A stretch of 64,000 nucleotides of DNA from Microbacterium dextranolyticum (GCF_016907295.1 NZ_JAFBBR010000001.1:1860001-1924000), one strand, 5' to 3'. Shown: positions 1 through 8,586, numbered from the stretch's first letter. Numbers and translations are program-made. Notes: generated from the sequence alone by a model not told the origin.

Positions 1-742
1 CGCCCGACGAGCCGGCCGACGCCGATATGGTCACGACCGACGGAACGACCTTCGCGGCGATCGCCGTCGTCTGGTTGACCGAGTCGGTGTTGTTGACCGT
101 GACCGCGGCCGGACCGCTCGTGACCACCGTCTGCGACTGCGGCAGGAAGGAGGCGCCGGCGGCGGCACCGCCGATTCCGGCCGCGCCGCCCACGAGCGCC
201 GCGGCGACCATGATGCCCACGATCCGACCCGCGCCGATCTTCGCAGTCGGCGCACTCGCCGACTCTGCGGCAGGTGCCGGGGCCACACCCAGAGCGTGAC
301 CGGAGGGGTACGCCGGTCCCGTCTGCTCCGTACCGTACGGAGCCGTGGGATAGGCAGACGTGGGATGCCCGTACGACGGCGAGCCCTGCGGGCCTGCCGC
401 AGGCGCGCCCGGAGCCGAGTACGGCGCCTGAGACGCGTACTCGCCGTAGCGTGGCGCAGGCTGGCCCGTCGCCGGTGCGACTCCACCGGCGACGGGAGCG
501 GTGGGAGCTGCCGTGGCGGGAGCCTCCGGTGCGGAGGCCGCCGCGGCCGGCGACGTCGCCTCGGCCGCGTGCCCGGCAGGTGCCGCGGGCGCGCCAGTGA
601 CATCGGTCGAGTGAGAGGCCGGAGCGGCCGGCGCCGGTGCGCCCGAGGCGGCGTCGGCAGCGGTCTGCGCCGGCAGCGGGGGTCGCAGCGTGGCGTCGTC
701 GAGAGGCTGCGGGTCGTTCGAGGTAGGGGTGTTGTCGCTCAT
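1..742 (-). CDS. HtrA/DegP-like serine protease, N-terminal part (cut by window edge)
   Basis: Only the first 247 codons are inside the window. The protein opens with about 165 residues rich in Ala, Pro, Gly, Tyr and Ser and of low complexity, presumably a cytoplasmic tail. One membrane segment follows at about residues 170-200 (from IGAGRIVGIMVAAA). The segment ending in AAIAAKVVPSVVTIS is typical of the entry to the trypsin-like domain of actinobacterial HtrA proteins. The catalytic residues and any PDZ domain lie beyond the edge. The ATG at 742 is chosen because AGAAGGAA sits about 10 bases upstream. It is divergent from the aminotransferase gene. The HtrA assignment rests on architecture and the short conserved entry motif, so the family is likely but the catalytic part is unseen. 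Confidence 0.8.
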   Translation of the reverse strand, partial: MSDNTPTSNDPQPLDDATLRPPLPAQTAADAASGAPAPAAPASHSTDVTGAPAAPAGHAAEATSPAAAASAPEAPATAAPTAPVAGGVAPATGQPAPRYGEYASQAPYSAPGAPAAGPQGSPSYGHPTSAYPTAPYGTEQTGPAYPSGHALGVAPAPAAESASAPTAKIGAGRIVGIMVAAALVGGAAGIGGAAAGASFLPQSQTVVTSGPAAVTVNNTDSVNQTTAIAAKVVPSVVTISASAGSSG

Positions 743-858
743 CAGTGATTCCTTCTTCCCAAGACACCTTCAGCATGGCGCCGCATCCTGTGCGTTGCAT
801 ATGCCCGCACTCCCACGAACCTATGTGTCCGCACCCGTGCGAGACGGCCCGGTCGCTG

Positions 859-864
859 TAGCGT
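859..864 (+). promoter_or_regulatory. -10 hexamer TAGCGT, leaderless start of aminotransferase gene
   Basis: TAGCGT ends 7 bases before the ATG at 872 and no Shine-Dalgarno sequence is visible. This fits transcription starting at or next to the start codon. Confidence 0.5.
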
Positions 865-871
865 GTGTGGG

Positions 872-2077
872 ATGCGAGAGATACCCGGCGCATGGCGCCG
901 CGCGGCATCCGGGGCGGGGCTTCTCGGGCCCGCCGGCGAGCCTCAGCCCACGATCTTCGCCGAGATGACCGCCCTCGCGGCGCGAACCGGCGCCATCAAC
1001 CTCGGTCAGGGCTTTCCGGACGAGGACGGACCCGCCGCGGTACTCGATGCGGCGCGTGAGGCGATCGCGTCTGGCGTGAATCAGTACGCGCCCGGACGAG
1101 GGATGCCGGTCCTGCTCGAGGCCATCGCGACCCACCAGCAGCGGTTCTACGGTCTGCAGGTCGATCCGCACCGCGAGGTGCTGGTCACCGCCGGGGCCAC
1201 CGAGGCTCTCGCCGCAGCTCTGCTCGCGCTCGTCACCTCGCCCGACGACGAAGTGGTGGTGTTCGAGCCGTACTACGACTCCTATGCCGCGTGCGTCGCC
1301 CTGGCGGGGGCACGTCTGGTTCCGGTTCCGCTGCGGTTCCCCGACTTCGAGCCCGCTCCCGAGGATCTCGAGCGTGCCGTCACCGACCGGACCCGACTCA
1401 TCCTCGTCAACGATCCGCACAACCCCACCGGCGCGGTGTTCTCAGCTGCAACGCGCGAGCGCATCGTGCGCCTCGCGGAGCGTCACGACGCCGTCATCGT
1501 GACCGATGAGGTGTACGAGCACCTGGTCTTCGACGCGTCGCACGTTCCCCTGTCGACCATTCCGGGCGCCGCGGAACGGACGCTGACGATCTCGTCTGCC
1601 GGGAAGACCTTCTCCACCACCGGCTGGAAGATCGGCTGGATCACCGGACCCGCTGACCTCGTCGATGCGGTCCTCGCGGTCAAGCAGTTCCTCACGTACA
1701 CGAACGGCACACCGTTCCAGCCCGCCATCGCCGTGGGCCTCGGCCTCTCGGACGACTACTTCGCGGGCATCGCGACGAGGCTGCGAGACAAGCGCGACCT
1801 TCTGGGCGAGGGTCTGCGCGCGGCAGGGTTCACCGTGTCCGTCCCGACGGGTTCGTACTTCACCGTCGCCGACGCGACGCCGTTCCTCGCCGAGGGCGAG
1901 GACAGCGGCGACTTCTGCCGCCGTCTTCCGGAGCGGGCCGGGGTGGTCGCGATTCCCCTCACCGCCTTCGCCTCAGCCGACCACCGCGCCGAGTATTCCT
2001 CGCTGGTGCGCTTCGCGGCATGCAAACGCACCGAGGTGATCTCCGAGGCATCCGCTCGCCTGCGCACCCTCGTCTGA
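872..2077 (+). CDS. PLP-dependent class I/II aminotransferase
   Basis: A 401-residue fold-type I aminotransferase resembling the YbdL/kynurenine-oxoglutarate transaminase group. Visible signatures are IFAEMTALAARTGAINLGQGFP near residues 28-49, the substrate/PLP-loop NDPHNPTGAVF (about 180-190), TDEVYEH (about 211-217) and the Schiff-base lysine in SSAGKTFSTTGWKIGW (K245). Substrate cannot be told from sequence; relatives act on methionine, aromatic or kynurenine-type amino acids, and M. tuberculosis Rv0858c of this group is annotated as DapC. A separate dapC-like gene at 45601-46701 makes that role less likely here. The ATG at 872 is preferred over an in-frame GTG at 863 because a -10 hexamer lies exactly 7 bases before it. 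It is convergent with the nitrilase gene. Confidence 0.85.
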   Translation: MREIPGAWRRAASGAGLLGPAGEPQPTIFAEMTALAARTGAINLGQGFPDEDGPAAVLDAAREAIASGVNQYAPGRGMPVLLEAIATHQQRFYGLQVDPHREVLVTAGATEALAAALLALVTSPDDEVVVFEPYYDSYAACVALAGARLVPVPLRFPDFEPAPEDLERAVTDRTRLILVNDPHNPTGAVFSAATRERIVRLAERHDAVIVTDEVYEHLVFDASHVPLSTIPGAAERTLTISSAGKTFSTTGWKIGWITGPADLVDAVLAVKQFLTYTNGTPFQPAIAVGLGLSDDYFAGIATRLRDKRDLLGEGLRAAGFTVSVPTGSYFTVADATPFLAEGEDSGDFCRRLPERAGVVAIPLTAFASADHRAEYSSLVRFAACKRTEVISEASARLRTLV

Positions 2078-2096
2078 GGGCGACGCACGCTCAGCC

Positions 2097-2906
2097 TCAG
2101 ACGCGCGGAACGACGCGGAACCGACGCAGCTCGAGAGCGGGATTCACGCTCCGTACACGATCGATCACCCCGACATCCACGAAGCCGACCGCGACGTCGG
2201 TGGCGACGCCCACTCCCGCGATCTCGACCCCCTGAGGGTCGATGACCATGGACGAGCCGACCCCGAGCGGCGGTGGATGGTCGGCCCCCGCGACGTAGAG
2301 CGTGTTCTCGATCGCCCGTGCGTGCAGCAGCGTGCGCCAGTGGTGCTCCTTGAGCGGACCGCGCACCCACTCCGCCGCCGTGAGGATGACGTGGGCGCCG
2401 GCGTCGGCGAGCACGCGAGGCACCTCGGGAAAGCGCAGGTCGTAGCAGGTCATGAGAGCGAAACGCACTCCGTCGACGTCGAACGTTTCGGGCGCGCCGA
2501 TGGCACCCGGCTCGACCCAGTCGGACTCGCGCTGGCCGAACGCATCGTAGAGATGCAGCTTTCGCGAGGTCGCCTGCACGCCCGAGGCATCCACCGCGAC
2601 GATCGTGTTGCGCACGCGCGCGCCGGCACCTCGTTCCAACAGGCCGGCGACGACGGTCACACCGTGCTGCTCGGCGATGCTCGAGAGCGCCGCCGCGAAC
2701 GGTCCGTCGAGATCCTGCGCGTGCGCCCGAAGGGACTCGTCCATCGGATCGACGAAGTAGCTGGCGTACTCGGGAAACAGCACGACCCGCGCGCCACGCG
2801 ACGCGGCGCGCGTCGTGAGGTCGCGAACGATCTCGAGGTTCGTCGCCTCGTCTGCCGTGGGCGCGAACTGCGCGACGGCGACTCCCACTCCGGACGAGAG
2901 CGTCAT
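2097..2906 (-). CDS. carbon-nitrogen hydrolase (nitrilase superfamily, Nit-like amidase)
   Basis: A 269-residue single-domain nitrilase-superfamily hydrolase. The Glu-Lys-Cys triad is visible: E46 in LFPEYASYF, K116 in SRKLHLYD and C154 in LMTCYDLRFPE. The superfamily cleaves non-peptide C-N bonds. The LMTCYDLRFPE context and length resemble the Nit/omega-amidase and deaminated-glutathione amidase branch, so a metabolite-repair role is a guess. The start at 2906 overlaps the stop of the upstream DUF6328 gene as ATGA, which implies translational coupling. It is convergent with the aminotransferase gene, 19 bases apart. Confidence 0.88.
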   Translation of the reverse strand: MTLSSGVGVAVAQFAPTADEATNLEIVRDLTTRAASRGARVVLFPEYASYFVDPMDESLRAHAQDLDGPFAAALSSIAEQHGVTVVAGLLERGAGARVRNTIVAVDASGVQATSRKLHLYDAFGQRESDWVEPGAIGAPETFDVDGVRFALMTCYDLRFPEVPRVLADAGAHVILTAAEWVRGPLKEHHWRTLLHARAIENTLYVAGADHPPPLGVGSSMVIDPQGVEIAGVGVATDVAVGFVDVGVIDRVRSVNPALELRRFRVVPRV

Positions 2907-3418
2907 CTCGCCGCTCCGCGTCGGCGCAGGATCAGCGGGATCACGATCCACAGCACGGCGACGACGGTCGCGGCGGAGGCTCCCACGATCCATGCGGCCC
3001 TCGCGTCGAGCACGATGTCGACGACGAACGCGAGGACGCCCACGAGAAGCAGCGCCACGGTCACGAGGGAGGACACGAGCGCACCGTGCCCGAATGCGAC
3101 CACGATCTGCTTCTCGCGTCGCGCGAACAGCGCCCGGTGCAGCGCGACCGGGGCGAGCGCGACGACCGCGCTGAGGGTCGCGAGGACCACGAGGACGAGG
3201 TAGAACGCACGTTGCCGAGCGTCGAGATCCATGAACGCCGGCTGGAACGCCAGAGCGAGCAGGAAGCCGGCCAGGATCTGCGTTCCCGTCTGCATCACCC
3301 GGAGTTCCTGCAGCACCTCGTTCCAGTTCCGATCGGCACGCTCGTTCGCCGTCTCGTCGCGGCCGTCGGCGTCGGTCACAGGCCGTGCCGCACGGACACC
3401 GATCGACGCGGAAGACAT
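2903..3418 (-). CDS. DUF6328-type small membrane protein
   Basis: A 171-residue protein with a charged N-terminus ending in RDETANERADRNWNEVLQELRVMQTG, then about four hydrophobic segments (from LAGFLLALAFQPAF to WIVIPLILRR). The N-terminal stretch before the first membrane segment is the recognisable family hallmark; function is unknown. The start at 3418 is chosen over a longer reading from 3463 because GGGGAGG lies about 8 bases upstream. It is the first gene of a two-gene unit with the nitrilase-family gene. Confidence 0.75.
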   Translation of the reverse strand: MSSASIGVRAARPVTDADGRDETANERADRNWNEVLQELRVMQTGTQILAGFLLALAFQPAFMDLDARQRAFYLVLVVLATLSAVVALAPVALHRALFARREKQIVVAFGHGALVSSLVTVALLLVGVLAFVVDIVLDARAAWIVGASAATVVAVLWIVIPLILRRRGAAR

Positions 3419-3499
3419 GCCGATATCCTCCCCTGGCCGGACGGAAAGCTGCAACGTGCACACATCTCGACAAATCCGTGCTAGGCTAACTTCTTGTGC

Positions 3500-3573
3500 C
3501 GCGGGGTGGAGCAGCTCGGTAGCTCGCTGGGCTCATAACCCAGAGGTCGCAGGTTCAAATCCTGTCCCCGCAA
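3500..3573 (+). tRNA. initiator tRNA-Met (CAU), tRNA-fMet
   Basis: The cloverleaf can be folded by hand: acceptor CGCGGGG/CCCCGCA, anticodon arm CTGGG-CTCATAA-CCCAG, T arm GCAGG-TTCAAAT-CCTGT. Two initiator hallmarks are present, a C1xA72 mismatch at the end of the acceptor stem and three consecutive G:C pairs in the anticodon stem. The gene does not encode 3' CCA; A73 is followed by CAA. A TAGGCT hexamer at 3482-3487 may be its -10 element. It is followed by a strong hairpin. Confidence 0.95.
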
Positions 3574-3579
3574 CAAGAG

Positions 3580-3621
3580 AAAGCCCCTCTGATCGGAAGA
3601 AGTTCTGATCAGAGGGGCTTT
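3580..3621. terminator. bidirectional hairpin terminator between tRNA-fMet and the MarR gene
   Basis: A perfect 15-bp inverted repeat, AAAGCCCCTCTGATC (3580-3594) and its complement (3607-3621), with a 12-base loop. The A/T-flanked stem would end the tRNA transcript on + and the MarR gene on -. Confidence 0.85.
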
Positions 3622-3653
3622 CGTCATGCCCGCGGCGCACATCGCGATGCCCC

Positions 3654-4130
3654 TCACTCGACGACAGCGTGCTCCATCTCGCCCAGAAAGCGGACGACGG
3701 CTCGCAGATCGTCGTCGTCGAACGACTCCATCGCCGCGCGCATCCGCCCCATGCGCTGAGAGAAGTGTCGACCGACCTCCTGCCGCGCGGAGTCGGTGAT
3801 CGCCACGATGCGCGCGCGACCATCCCGCGGATGCGGCAGTCGCTCGATATGACCCCTGGCCGCGAGGCGATCCAGCAGTTTCGTCGTCGACGCGGTCGAG
3901 ATCGCCAGGTGGTCCGCGATCTCATGCGGCGACACCCACTCGCCGCGCTGCTCGCGGATCACGATCATGCGGAGCGCCGCGAGATCGCTGGCGTTCATGT
4001 CCATATCACCCCGGATGCCGCCGTGCATCCGGTCCAGTGCGTCGCCGAACGCGCGCATCGCCATCAGCGTCGCGCGCACGAGTTCGTCCCTCGATACCGC
4101 ACTTTCGGAATCATCGCCCACGGTGGACAC
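3654..4130 (-). CDS. MarR-family regulator, probable carotenoid-operon repressor (CrtR-like)
   Basis: A 158-residue winged-helix protein. The recognition helix falls at about residues 75-92 (SPHEIADHLAISTASTTKLL) and the wing carries LPHPRDGRARIVAITD at about 98-113, the most conserved MarR element. It is divergent from idi-crtE. In Corynebacterium glutamicum the MarR protein CrtR sits divergent to crtE, represses the crt operon and responds to geranylgeranyl diphosphate. Gene arrangement and the palindrome between the genes suggest the same role here; that is inference. The GTG at 4130 has a poorly spaced GAAACGAG in front; a GTG at 4121 is the alternative. Confidence 0.85.
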   Translation of the reverse strand: MSTVGDDSESAVSRDELVRATLMAMRAFGDALDRMHGGIRGDMDMNASDLAALRMIVIREQRGEWVSPHEIADHLAISTASTTKLLDRLAARGHIERLPHPRDGRARIVAITDSARQEVGRHFSQRMGRMRAAMESFDDDDLRAVVRFLGEMEHAVVE

Positions 4131-4146
4131 CTCGTTTCTGCACAGG

Positions 4147-4152
4147 TAGTAT
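4147..4152. promoter_or_regulatory. probable shared -10 region of the divergent MarR and idi promoters
   Basis: On + the sequence reads TAGTAT; on - the bases offset by one read GATACT. Both are good -10 hexamers in the 62-base divergent region. No clear -35 was found for either direction. Confidence 0.4.
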
Positions 4153-4163
4153 CGCTGACATTC

Positions 4164-4178
4164 GCTAGTTTAACTAGC
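4164..4178. promoter_or_regulatory. 15-bp palindrome, likely operator of the MarR regulator
   Basis: GCTAGTTTAACTAGC is a perfect palindrome (7-bp arms around a central T) in the MarR/idi divergent region. It lies between the predicted -10 and the idi ribosome-binding site. Size and symmetry fit a MarR dimer site. Confidence 0.65.
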
Positions 4179-4192
4179 AAAAAGGAGAAGTC

Positions 4193-4753
4193 GTGCCCCC
4201 TACGGATACCGCCGCCGATCTGGTCGTCCTCGTCGACGACGAAGGGAACCCCATCGGTAGCGCGCCCAAGGCGGAGGTGCACGGGAGCGATACACCCCTC
4301 CACCTGGCGTTCTCCTGCCACGTGTACGACGCCCACGGCCGAACGCTCCTCACCCGCCGCGCCCTCGACAAGAGGACCTGGCCCGGAGTATGGACGAACT
4401 CGTTCTGCGGTCATCCGCGCCCCGGAGAGGCTGTCGTCGACGCGGTCCACCGGCACGCCGCGCACGAGCTGGGCCTGATCCTGCGCGACGTGCGCATCGT
4501 GCTGCCCTCGTTCCGCTACCGCGCTGTCGATGCGAGCGGCGTCGTCGAGAACGAGGTGTGTCCCGTGTACACCGCGGTGGTCGACGACGAGCCGACGCCG
4601 AACCGACGCGAGGTCGTCGAAGCGGTCTGGGAATCCCCCGCTGCCCTCGCCGCCTCCGTACGCGCGACGCCGTGGGCGTTCAGCCCGTGGCTCGTGCTGC
4701 AGATGGCACAGCTCGACGGCCTCTCCCCCAACCCGGCGGCATCCGTCCGATGA
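4193..4753 (+). CDS. idi: isopentenyl-diphosphate delta-isomerase, type I
   Basis: A 186-residue type I (Nudix-fold) IPP isomerase interconverting IPP and DMAPP, the entry step of the carotenoid pathway encoded downstream. The catalytic Cys is in TNSFCGHP (C72) and the acidic/metal motif in ENEVCPVY (E119, E121). The GTG start at 4193 has AAGGAG (4182-4187) at good spacing, just downstream of the palindrome. Its stop overlaps the crtE start as ATGA. It is the first gene of a seven-gene unit. Confidence 0.95.
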   Translation: MPPTDTAADLVVLVDDEGNPIGSAPKAEVHGSDTPLHLAFSCHVYDAHGRTLLTRRALDKRTWPGVWTNSFCGHPRPGEAVVDAVHRHAAHELGLILRDVRIVLPSFRYRAVDASGVVENEVCPVYTAVVDDEPTPNRREVVEAVWESPAALAASVRATPWAFSPWLVLQMAQLDGLSPNPAASVR

Positions 4754-5817
4754 TCGCCCTCAGCGACGAGGACCGGGCGGCGATCGATGCCGCCGTCTCC
4801 GCTGCACTCGAACGCCTGCGCGAACGGGCGGCCCCGCTGGGCGCCGGAGCCGTGGCGCTCGCGGATGCGGCTGCCGCGGCGGGCGCGGATGGCAAACGCC
4901 TCCGCCCACGGCTCGTCGTCGCTGCGTTCCGCGCGCTGGTCGGCGACGACACCTCCACGTCAGAGCCGGCCCTCTGGCAGGTCGCCGCAGCCTTCGAGGT
5001 GCTGCACACCGCGTTCGTGGTGCACGACGACCTCATCGATCGCGACCTCGAGCGACGTGGCATCCCCAACGTCGGAGGGCGTTTCCGCACGCGTGCGCTG
5101 CAGTTCGGGGCGACGTCGTCCGACGCGGCACTTCTCGGCGATGCCGCCGCGGTGCTTGCCGGTGATCTCCTGCTCGCCGAGGCCAGCCGCCTCATCGCCA
5201 CCGCCGACCTGTCCATCGCCGTCCGGACCGAGCTGTTCGCCATCCTGGACGACGCGATCCTCGTCTCTGTGGCCGGCGAGCTGGCGGACGTCGAGAACAC
5301 CCTGCGCTCCGACGTTCCCGACACCGACGATCTCCTGGATGTGGCGCGCGCGAAGACGGCCGCCTACACGTTCGAGGCGCCGTTGCTCGCGGGTGCGGCG
5401 CTCGCGGGCGCCTCTCTCGCCGCGCGCGCCGAGCTGGCGCCGGCCGCGGCGGATCTCGGTCTCGCCTTCCAACTCGTCGACGACCTCATCGGGACCTTCG
5501 GCACACGCCGACAGGCCGGACGCGAGCCGGGCGCCGATCTGCGCGAGGCGAAGCGCACTCCGCTGATCGGCCTGGCGCGTCGCCGCGACGCGTGGCCGCA
5601 GGTGGAATCGGCTCTCGCCGTGGCGCATACGGGCCCGATCGCCATCCGTCGCGCGCAGCGCGAGCTCGAGGCCAGCGGTGCCCGTGACGATGTGGAGGCA
5701 CTCGTGCACGCAGCCCTGCACCGGGCGCGCGCACGCGCCGCGTCACCGGACCTCCCCACCCCCGCCGTCGCCCTGCTCTCGCGCATCGCGGCCGTCATCG
5801 AGGAGCGCATTCCGTGA
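4750..5817 (+). CDS. crtE: geranylgeranyl/polyprenyl diphosphate synthase CrtE
   Basis: A 355-residue trans-prenyltransferase supplying GGPP for phytoene synthesis. The first aspartate-rich motif is intact (HDDLIDRD, D93-D97). The second reads QLVDDLIGTFG (D244-D245), with Gly where many family members have the final Asp; actinobacterial CrtE/IdsA enzymes commonly show this. GKRLRPRLV near residues 48-56 is the usual diphosphate-binding Arg cluster. It starts inside the idi stop (ATGA) and overlaps crtB by four bases (GTGA), so translation is probably coupled. Confidence 0.93.
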   Translation: MIALSDEDRAAIDAAVSAALERLRERAAPLGAGAVALADAAAAAGADGKRLRPRLVVAAFRALVGDDTSTSEPALWQVAAAFEVLHTAFVVHDDLIDRDLERRGIPNVGGRFRTRALQFGATSSDAALLGDAAAVLAGDLLLAEASRLIATADLSIAVRTELFAILDDAILVSVAGELADVENTLRSDVPDTDDLLDVARAKTAAYTFEAPLLAGAALAGASLAARAELAPAAADLGLAFQLVDDLIGTFGTRRQAGREPGADLREAKRTPLIGLARRRDAWPQVESALAVAHTGPIAIRRAQRELEASGARDDVEALVHAALHRARARAASPDLPTPAVALLSRIAAVIEERIP

Positions 5818-6674
5818 CCGTCCCCACACTGTACGACCGGTGCGCCGAGGATGCCGCGGCCGCCGTCATCGCCACCTACTCGACGTCTTTCGCCCTCGCC
5901 TGTCGACTGCTGGGGCCGCGCGTGCGTGCCCACGTGCGGAACGTGTACGCGTTGGTGCGTGTCGCGGATGAGATCGTCGACGGGGCGGCGGCCTCTGCCG
6001 GCGTTCCCGCATCGACGCAGCGCCTGCTGCTCGACGATCTCGAGGCGGAGACCCTGATCGCCCTGACGCGGGGATTCAGTGCGAACCTCATCGTGCACGC
6101 GTTCGCCCGCGCCGCCCGCGAATGCGGCATCGGCGGCGACCTCGTCCGACCCTTCTTCGCGTCGATGCGCACCGATCTCAGCCGCGCCGAGCACGACGCC
6201 GCCTCACACGACGAGTACGTCTACGGATCGGCCGAGGTCGTGGGGCTGATGTGTCTGCACGTGTTCGTGAACGCGGGGCGCACGACCCCCCTGGCGGTTC
6301 CCGACGAGCTCGTCGAGGGCGCGCGCCGCCTGGGCGCGGCCTTTCAGGATGTGAACTTCCTGCGCGATCGGGCCGATGACCGGGGCCGGCTCGGGCGGGA
6401 CTATCTCGGCATCGACGACGACGACGCGCGCACCCGCGAGGCGGTTCTCGCGCGGATCGACGACGACTTGGATGCCGCGGCCCGCACCATCCCGCTCCTT
6501 CCGGTCGACTGTCGCCGCGCCGTCACGACGGCGCACGGTCTGTTCGCCGAACTGGCCCGGCGCCTGCGCGATCCCGACGCCGTCGATATCCGGGTGTCGG
6601 TGCCCTCGCCCGTGAAGGTCGCGATCGCCGCGCAGGCGATCGCCGGACGGCCTCCCCGCAGGAGCCGGGCATGA
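5814..6674 (+). CDS. crtB: phytoene synthase CrtB
   Basis: A 286-residue squalene/phytoene synthase joining two GGPP into phytoene. Family signatures in order are YSTSFALACRLL (about 22-33), RVADEIVDG with the first Asp pair (D52, D56) and GAAFQDVNFLRDRADDRGR with the second, followed by DYLG. The GTG start overlaps the crtE stop, and the C-terminal stop overlaps the crtI start as ATGA. Length and motifs are normal for the family. Confidence 0.94.
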   Translation: MTVPTLYDRCAEDAAAAVIATYSTSFALACRLLGPRVRAHVRNVYALVRVADEIVDGAAASAGVPASTQRLLLDDLEAETLIALTRGFSANLIVHAFARAARECGIGGDLVRPFFASMRTDLSRAEHDAASHDEYVYGSAEVVGLMCLHVFVNAGRTTPLAVPDELVEGARRLGAAFQDVNFLRDRADDRGRLGRDYLGIDDDDARTREAVLARIDDDLDAAARTIPLLPVDCRRAVTTAHGLFAELARRLRDPDAVDIRVSVPSPVKVAIAAQAIAGRPPRRSRA

Positions 6675-8233
6675 CCGGGTCGGCGAGTGTGATCGGCGGC
6701 GGGATCGCCGGTCTGGCGACGGCGGCTCTCCTCGCGCGCGACGGATGGCAGGTGACGCTCTTCGAAGCCCGCGATGAGCTCGGGGGACGCGCGGGATCGT
6801 GGGAGCGAGACGGCTTCCGCTTCGACACCGGCCCGAGTTGGTATCTCATGCCCGACGTGTTCGAGCACTTCTTCCGGCTCATGGGAACGACCGCTGCCGA
6901 CGAGCTCGATCTCGTTCCTCTGACGCCGGCTTATCGTGTCTATCCCGAGCCGGAGGGCACCGGTCCGTCCACGCCGCTGGACATCGTGTCCGGCCGACGT
7001 GAGGCTCACGACCTCTTCGAGGCACGGGAGCCGGGCGCGGGAGCGAGGCTCGACGCGTACCTGGACTCGGCTGCCGACGCCTACGACCTCGCGGTGTCGA
7101 AATTCCTGTACGACACCTACGCGTCCACGGAGGGCCTACGCGACCCTGCCGTGGTGCGGCGCGTGCCGGAGCTCGTCCCCCTGCTGACGCGGTCGCTGGA
7201 ACGCCACGTCGCTCGCTCGTTCGACGACCCCCTGCTGCGCCAGGTCCTCGGGTATCCCGCGGTGTTCCTGGGGGCATCCCCCTCCACAGCGCCAGCGCTC
7301 TACCACCTGATGAGCCGACTCGATCTCGACGACGGGGTGCTGTACCCCCAGGGCGGGTTCACCGAGCTGATCGCCGCGGCGGCCCGTGTCGCCGCCGGTG
7401 CCGGTGCGACCCTGCGCACCTCGTCACCGGTCGAACGGATCCTCGTCGAGGGAGGTCGCGCTCGCGGCGTGCGCCTGACCGACGGCTCGGAGCATCGGAG
7501 CGACATCGTCGTCTCCACGGCGGATCTGCATCACACCGAGACGCGGCTTCTCGAGAAGCCGCACCGCAGCTACTCGCCGCGGTGGTGGGACAAGCGCAAT
7601 CCAGGACCGGGTGCACTGCTCCTCCTTCTCGGCGTGGAGGGCGAACTCCCCCAGCTCGCGCACCACACGCTGTTGTTCGCACAGGACTGGATCAGCAACT
7701 TCGACGACATCTTCGGGGAGACGCCTCGCATCCCCGATCCCGCGTCGATCTACATCTGCCGCCCCTCTGCGACCGATCCCACCGTCGCTCCCGCCGGCGA
7801 CGAGAACCTCTTCGTCCTCGTCCCGATGCCGGCCGATCCGTCGCTCGGCCACGGCGGTGTCGACGGTGCCGGCGACGAGACGATCGAGCGAGCGGCCGAC
7901 CGGGTGATCGCCCAGATTTCGGCATGGACCGGCATCCCCGACCTCGGCGATCGCATACGCGTGCGTCGGACGATCTCGCCCGCCGACTTCGCATCCGACC
8001 TGGGCGCGTTCCGCGGCGGTGCGCTGGGGATGGCGCACACGTTGCGGCAGAGCGCGATGTTCCGGCCCAAGAACGTCTCGCGTCGCGTCGACGGACTGCT
8101 GTACGCGGGCACGTCGGTACTCCCGGGCATCGGGTTGCCGATGTGCCTGATCTCGGCCGAACTCGTCGTCAAGCGGCTCCGCGGCGACCGAACCGCTGCG
8201 CGTCTGCCCGAGCCCTCCCCCACGGCGACCTGA
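6671..8233 (+). CDS. crtI: phytoene desaturase CrtI
   Basis: A 520-residue FAD-dependent desaturase converting phytoene to lycopene. The N-terminal dinucleotide fold begins IGGGIAGLATAALLARDGW and continues through FEARDELGGRAGSW and FDTGPSW. The C-terminal bacterial-type phytoene dehydrogenase signature reads GLLYAGTSVLPGIGLPMC. It starts in the crtB stop (ATGA) and is followed after two bases by crtYe. It supplies the lycopene used by the elongase and cyclase encoded next. Confidence 0.95.
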   Translation: MTGSASVIGGGIAGLATAALLARDGWQVTLFEARDELGGRAGSWERDGFRFDTGPSWYLMPDVFEHFFRLMGTTAADELDLVPLTPAYRVYPEPEGTGPSTPLDIVSGRREAHDLFEAREPGAGARLDAYLDSAADAYDLAVSKFLYDTYASTEGLRDPAVVRRVPELVPLLTRSLERHVARSFDDPLLRQVLGYPAVFLGASPSTAPALYHLMSRLDLDDGVLYPQGGFTELIAAAARVAAGAGATLRTSSPVERILVEGGRARGVRLTDGSEHRSDIVVSTADLHHTETRLLEKPHRSYSPRWWDKRNPGPGALLLLLGVEGELPQLAHHTLLFAQDWISNFDDIFGETPRIPDPASIYICRPSATDPTVAPAGDENLFVLVPMPADPSLGHGGVDGAGDETIERAADRVIAQISAWTGIPDLGDRIRVRRTISPADFASDLGAFRGGALGMAHTLRQSAMFRPKNVSRRVDGLLYAGTSVLPGIGLPMCLISAELVVKRLRGDRTAARLPEPSPTAT

Positions 8234-8235
8234 CG

Positions 8236-8586
8236 ATGCCGGGTCTCTACCTCGCGGCGCTGCTCGTCTCGGTCGCCGGCATCTTGACCCTCGATGCGCG
8301 GTTCCGTCTCGCGTTCTGGGCCCAGCCCGTGCCGACGGCAATCGCCGTCGCACTGGGGACTCTGTTCTTCGTCGCGTGGGATGCCGTCGGGATCGCCTCG
8401 GGCGTGTTCGTCCGCGGCGGCAGCCCTCTCTTCATCGGGGTGGAGCTCTTCCCGCACATGCCGGTCGAAGAGCCCGTCTTCCTCGCGTTCCTGTGCCACC
8501 TCGCGCTCGTGGCCCAGGCCGCGTGGTCGCGATGGCGCTTACGCCACCGCGTCGAACGCCGCGTGCAACGGGGAGGCACCGCATGA
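8236..8586 (+). CDS. crtYe: lycopene cyclase domain protein, first subunit (CrtYe type)
   Basis: A 116-residue membrane protein with three hydrophobic segments and the cyclase motif MPVEEPVFLAF near residues 75-85. It is one half of the heterodimeric C50 carotenoid cyclase known from Corynebacterium (CrtYe/CrtYf), Micrococcus (CrtYg/CrtYh) and Dietzia. Ring type (epsilon, gamma or beta) cannot be read from the sequence, so the symbol follows the Clavibacter/Corynebacterium order. It starts two bases after crtI and overlaps crtYf by ATGA. Confidence 0.88.
   Translation: MPGLYLAALLVSVAGILTLDARFRLAFWAQPVPTAIAVALGTLFFVAWDAVGIASGVFVRGGSPLFIGVELFPHMPVEEPVFLAFLCHLALVAQAAWSRWRLRHRVERRVQRGGTA

Noticed and set aside
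3500..3573. Elongator tRNA-Met
   Set aside because: The C1xA72 mismatch and three G:C pairs in the anticodon stem mark it as the initiator.
3500..3621. Attachment site or mobile element at the tRNA gene
   Set aside because: No integrase, no repeated tRNA 3' end and no change in gene content. The inverted repeat after it is a terminator.
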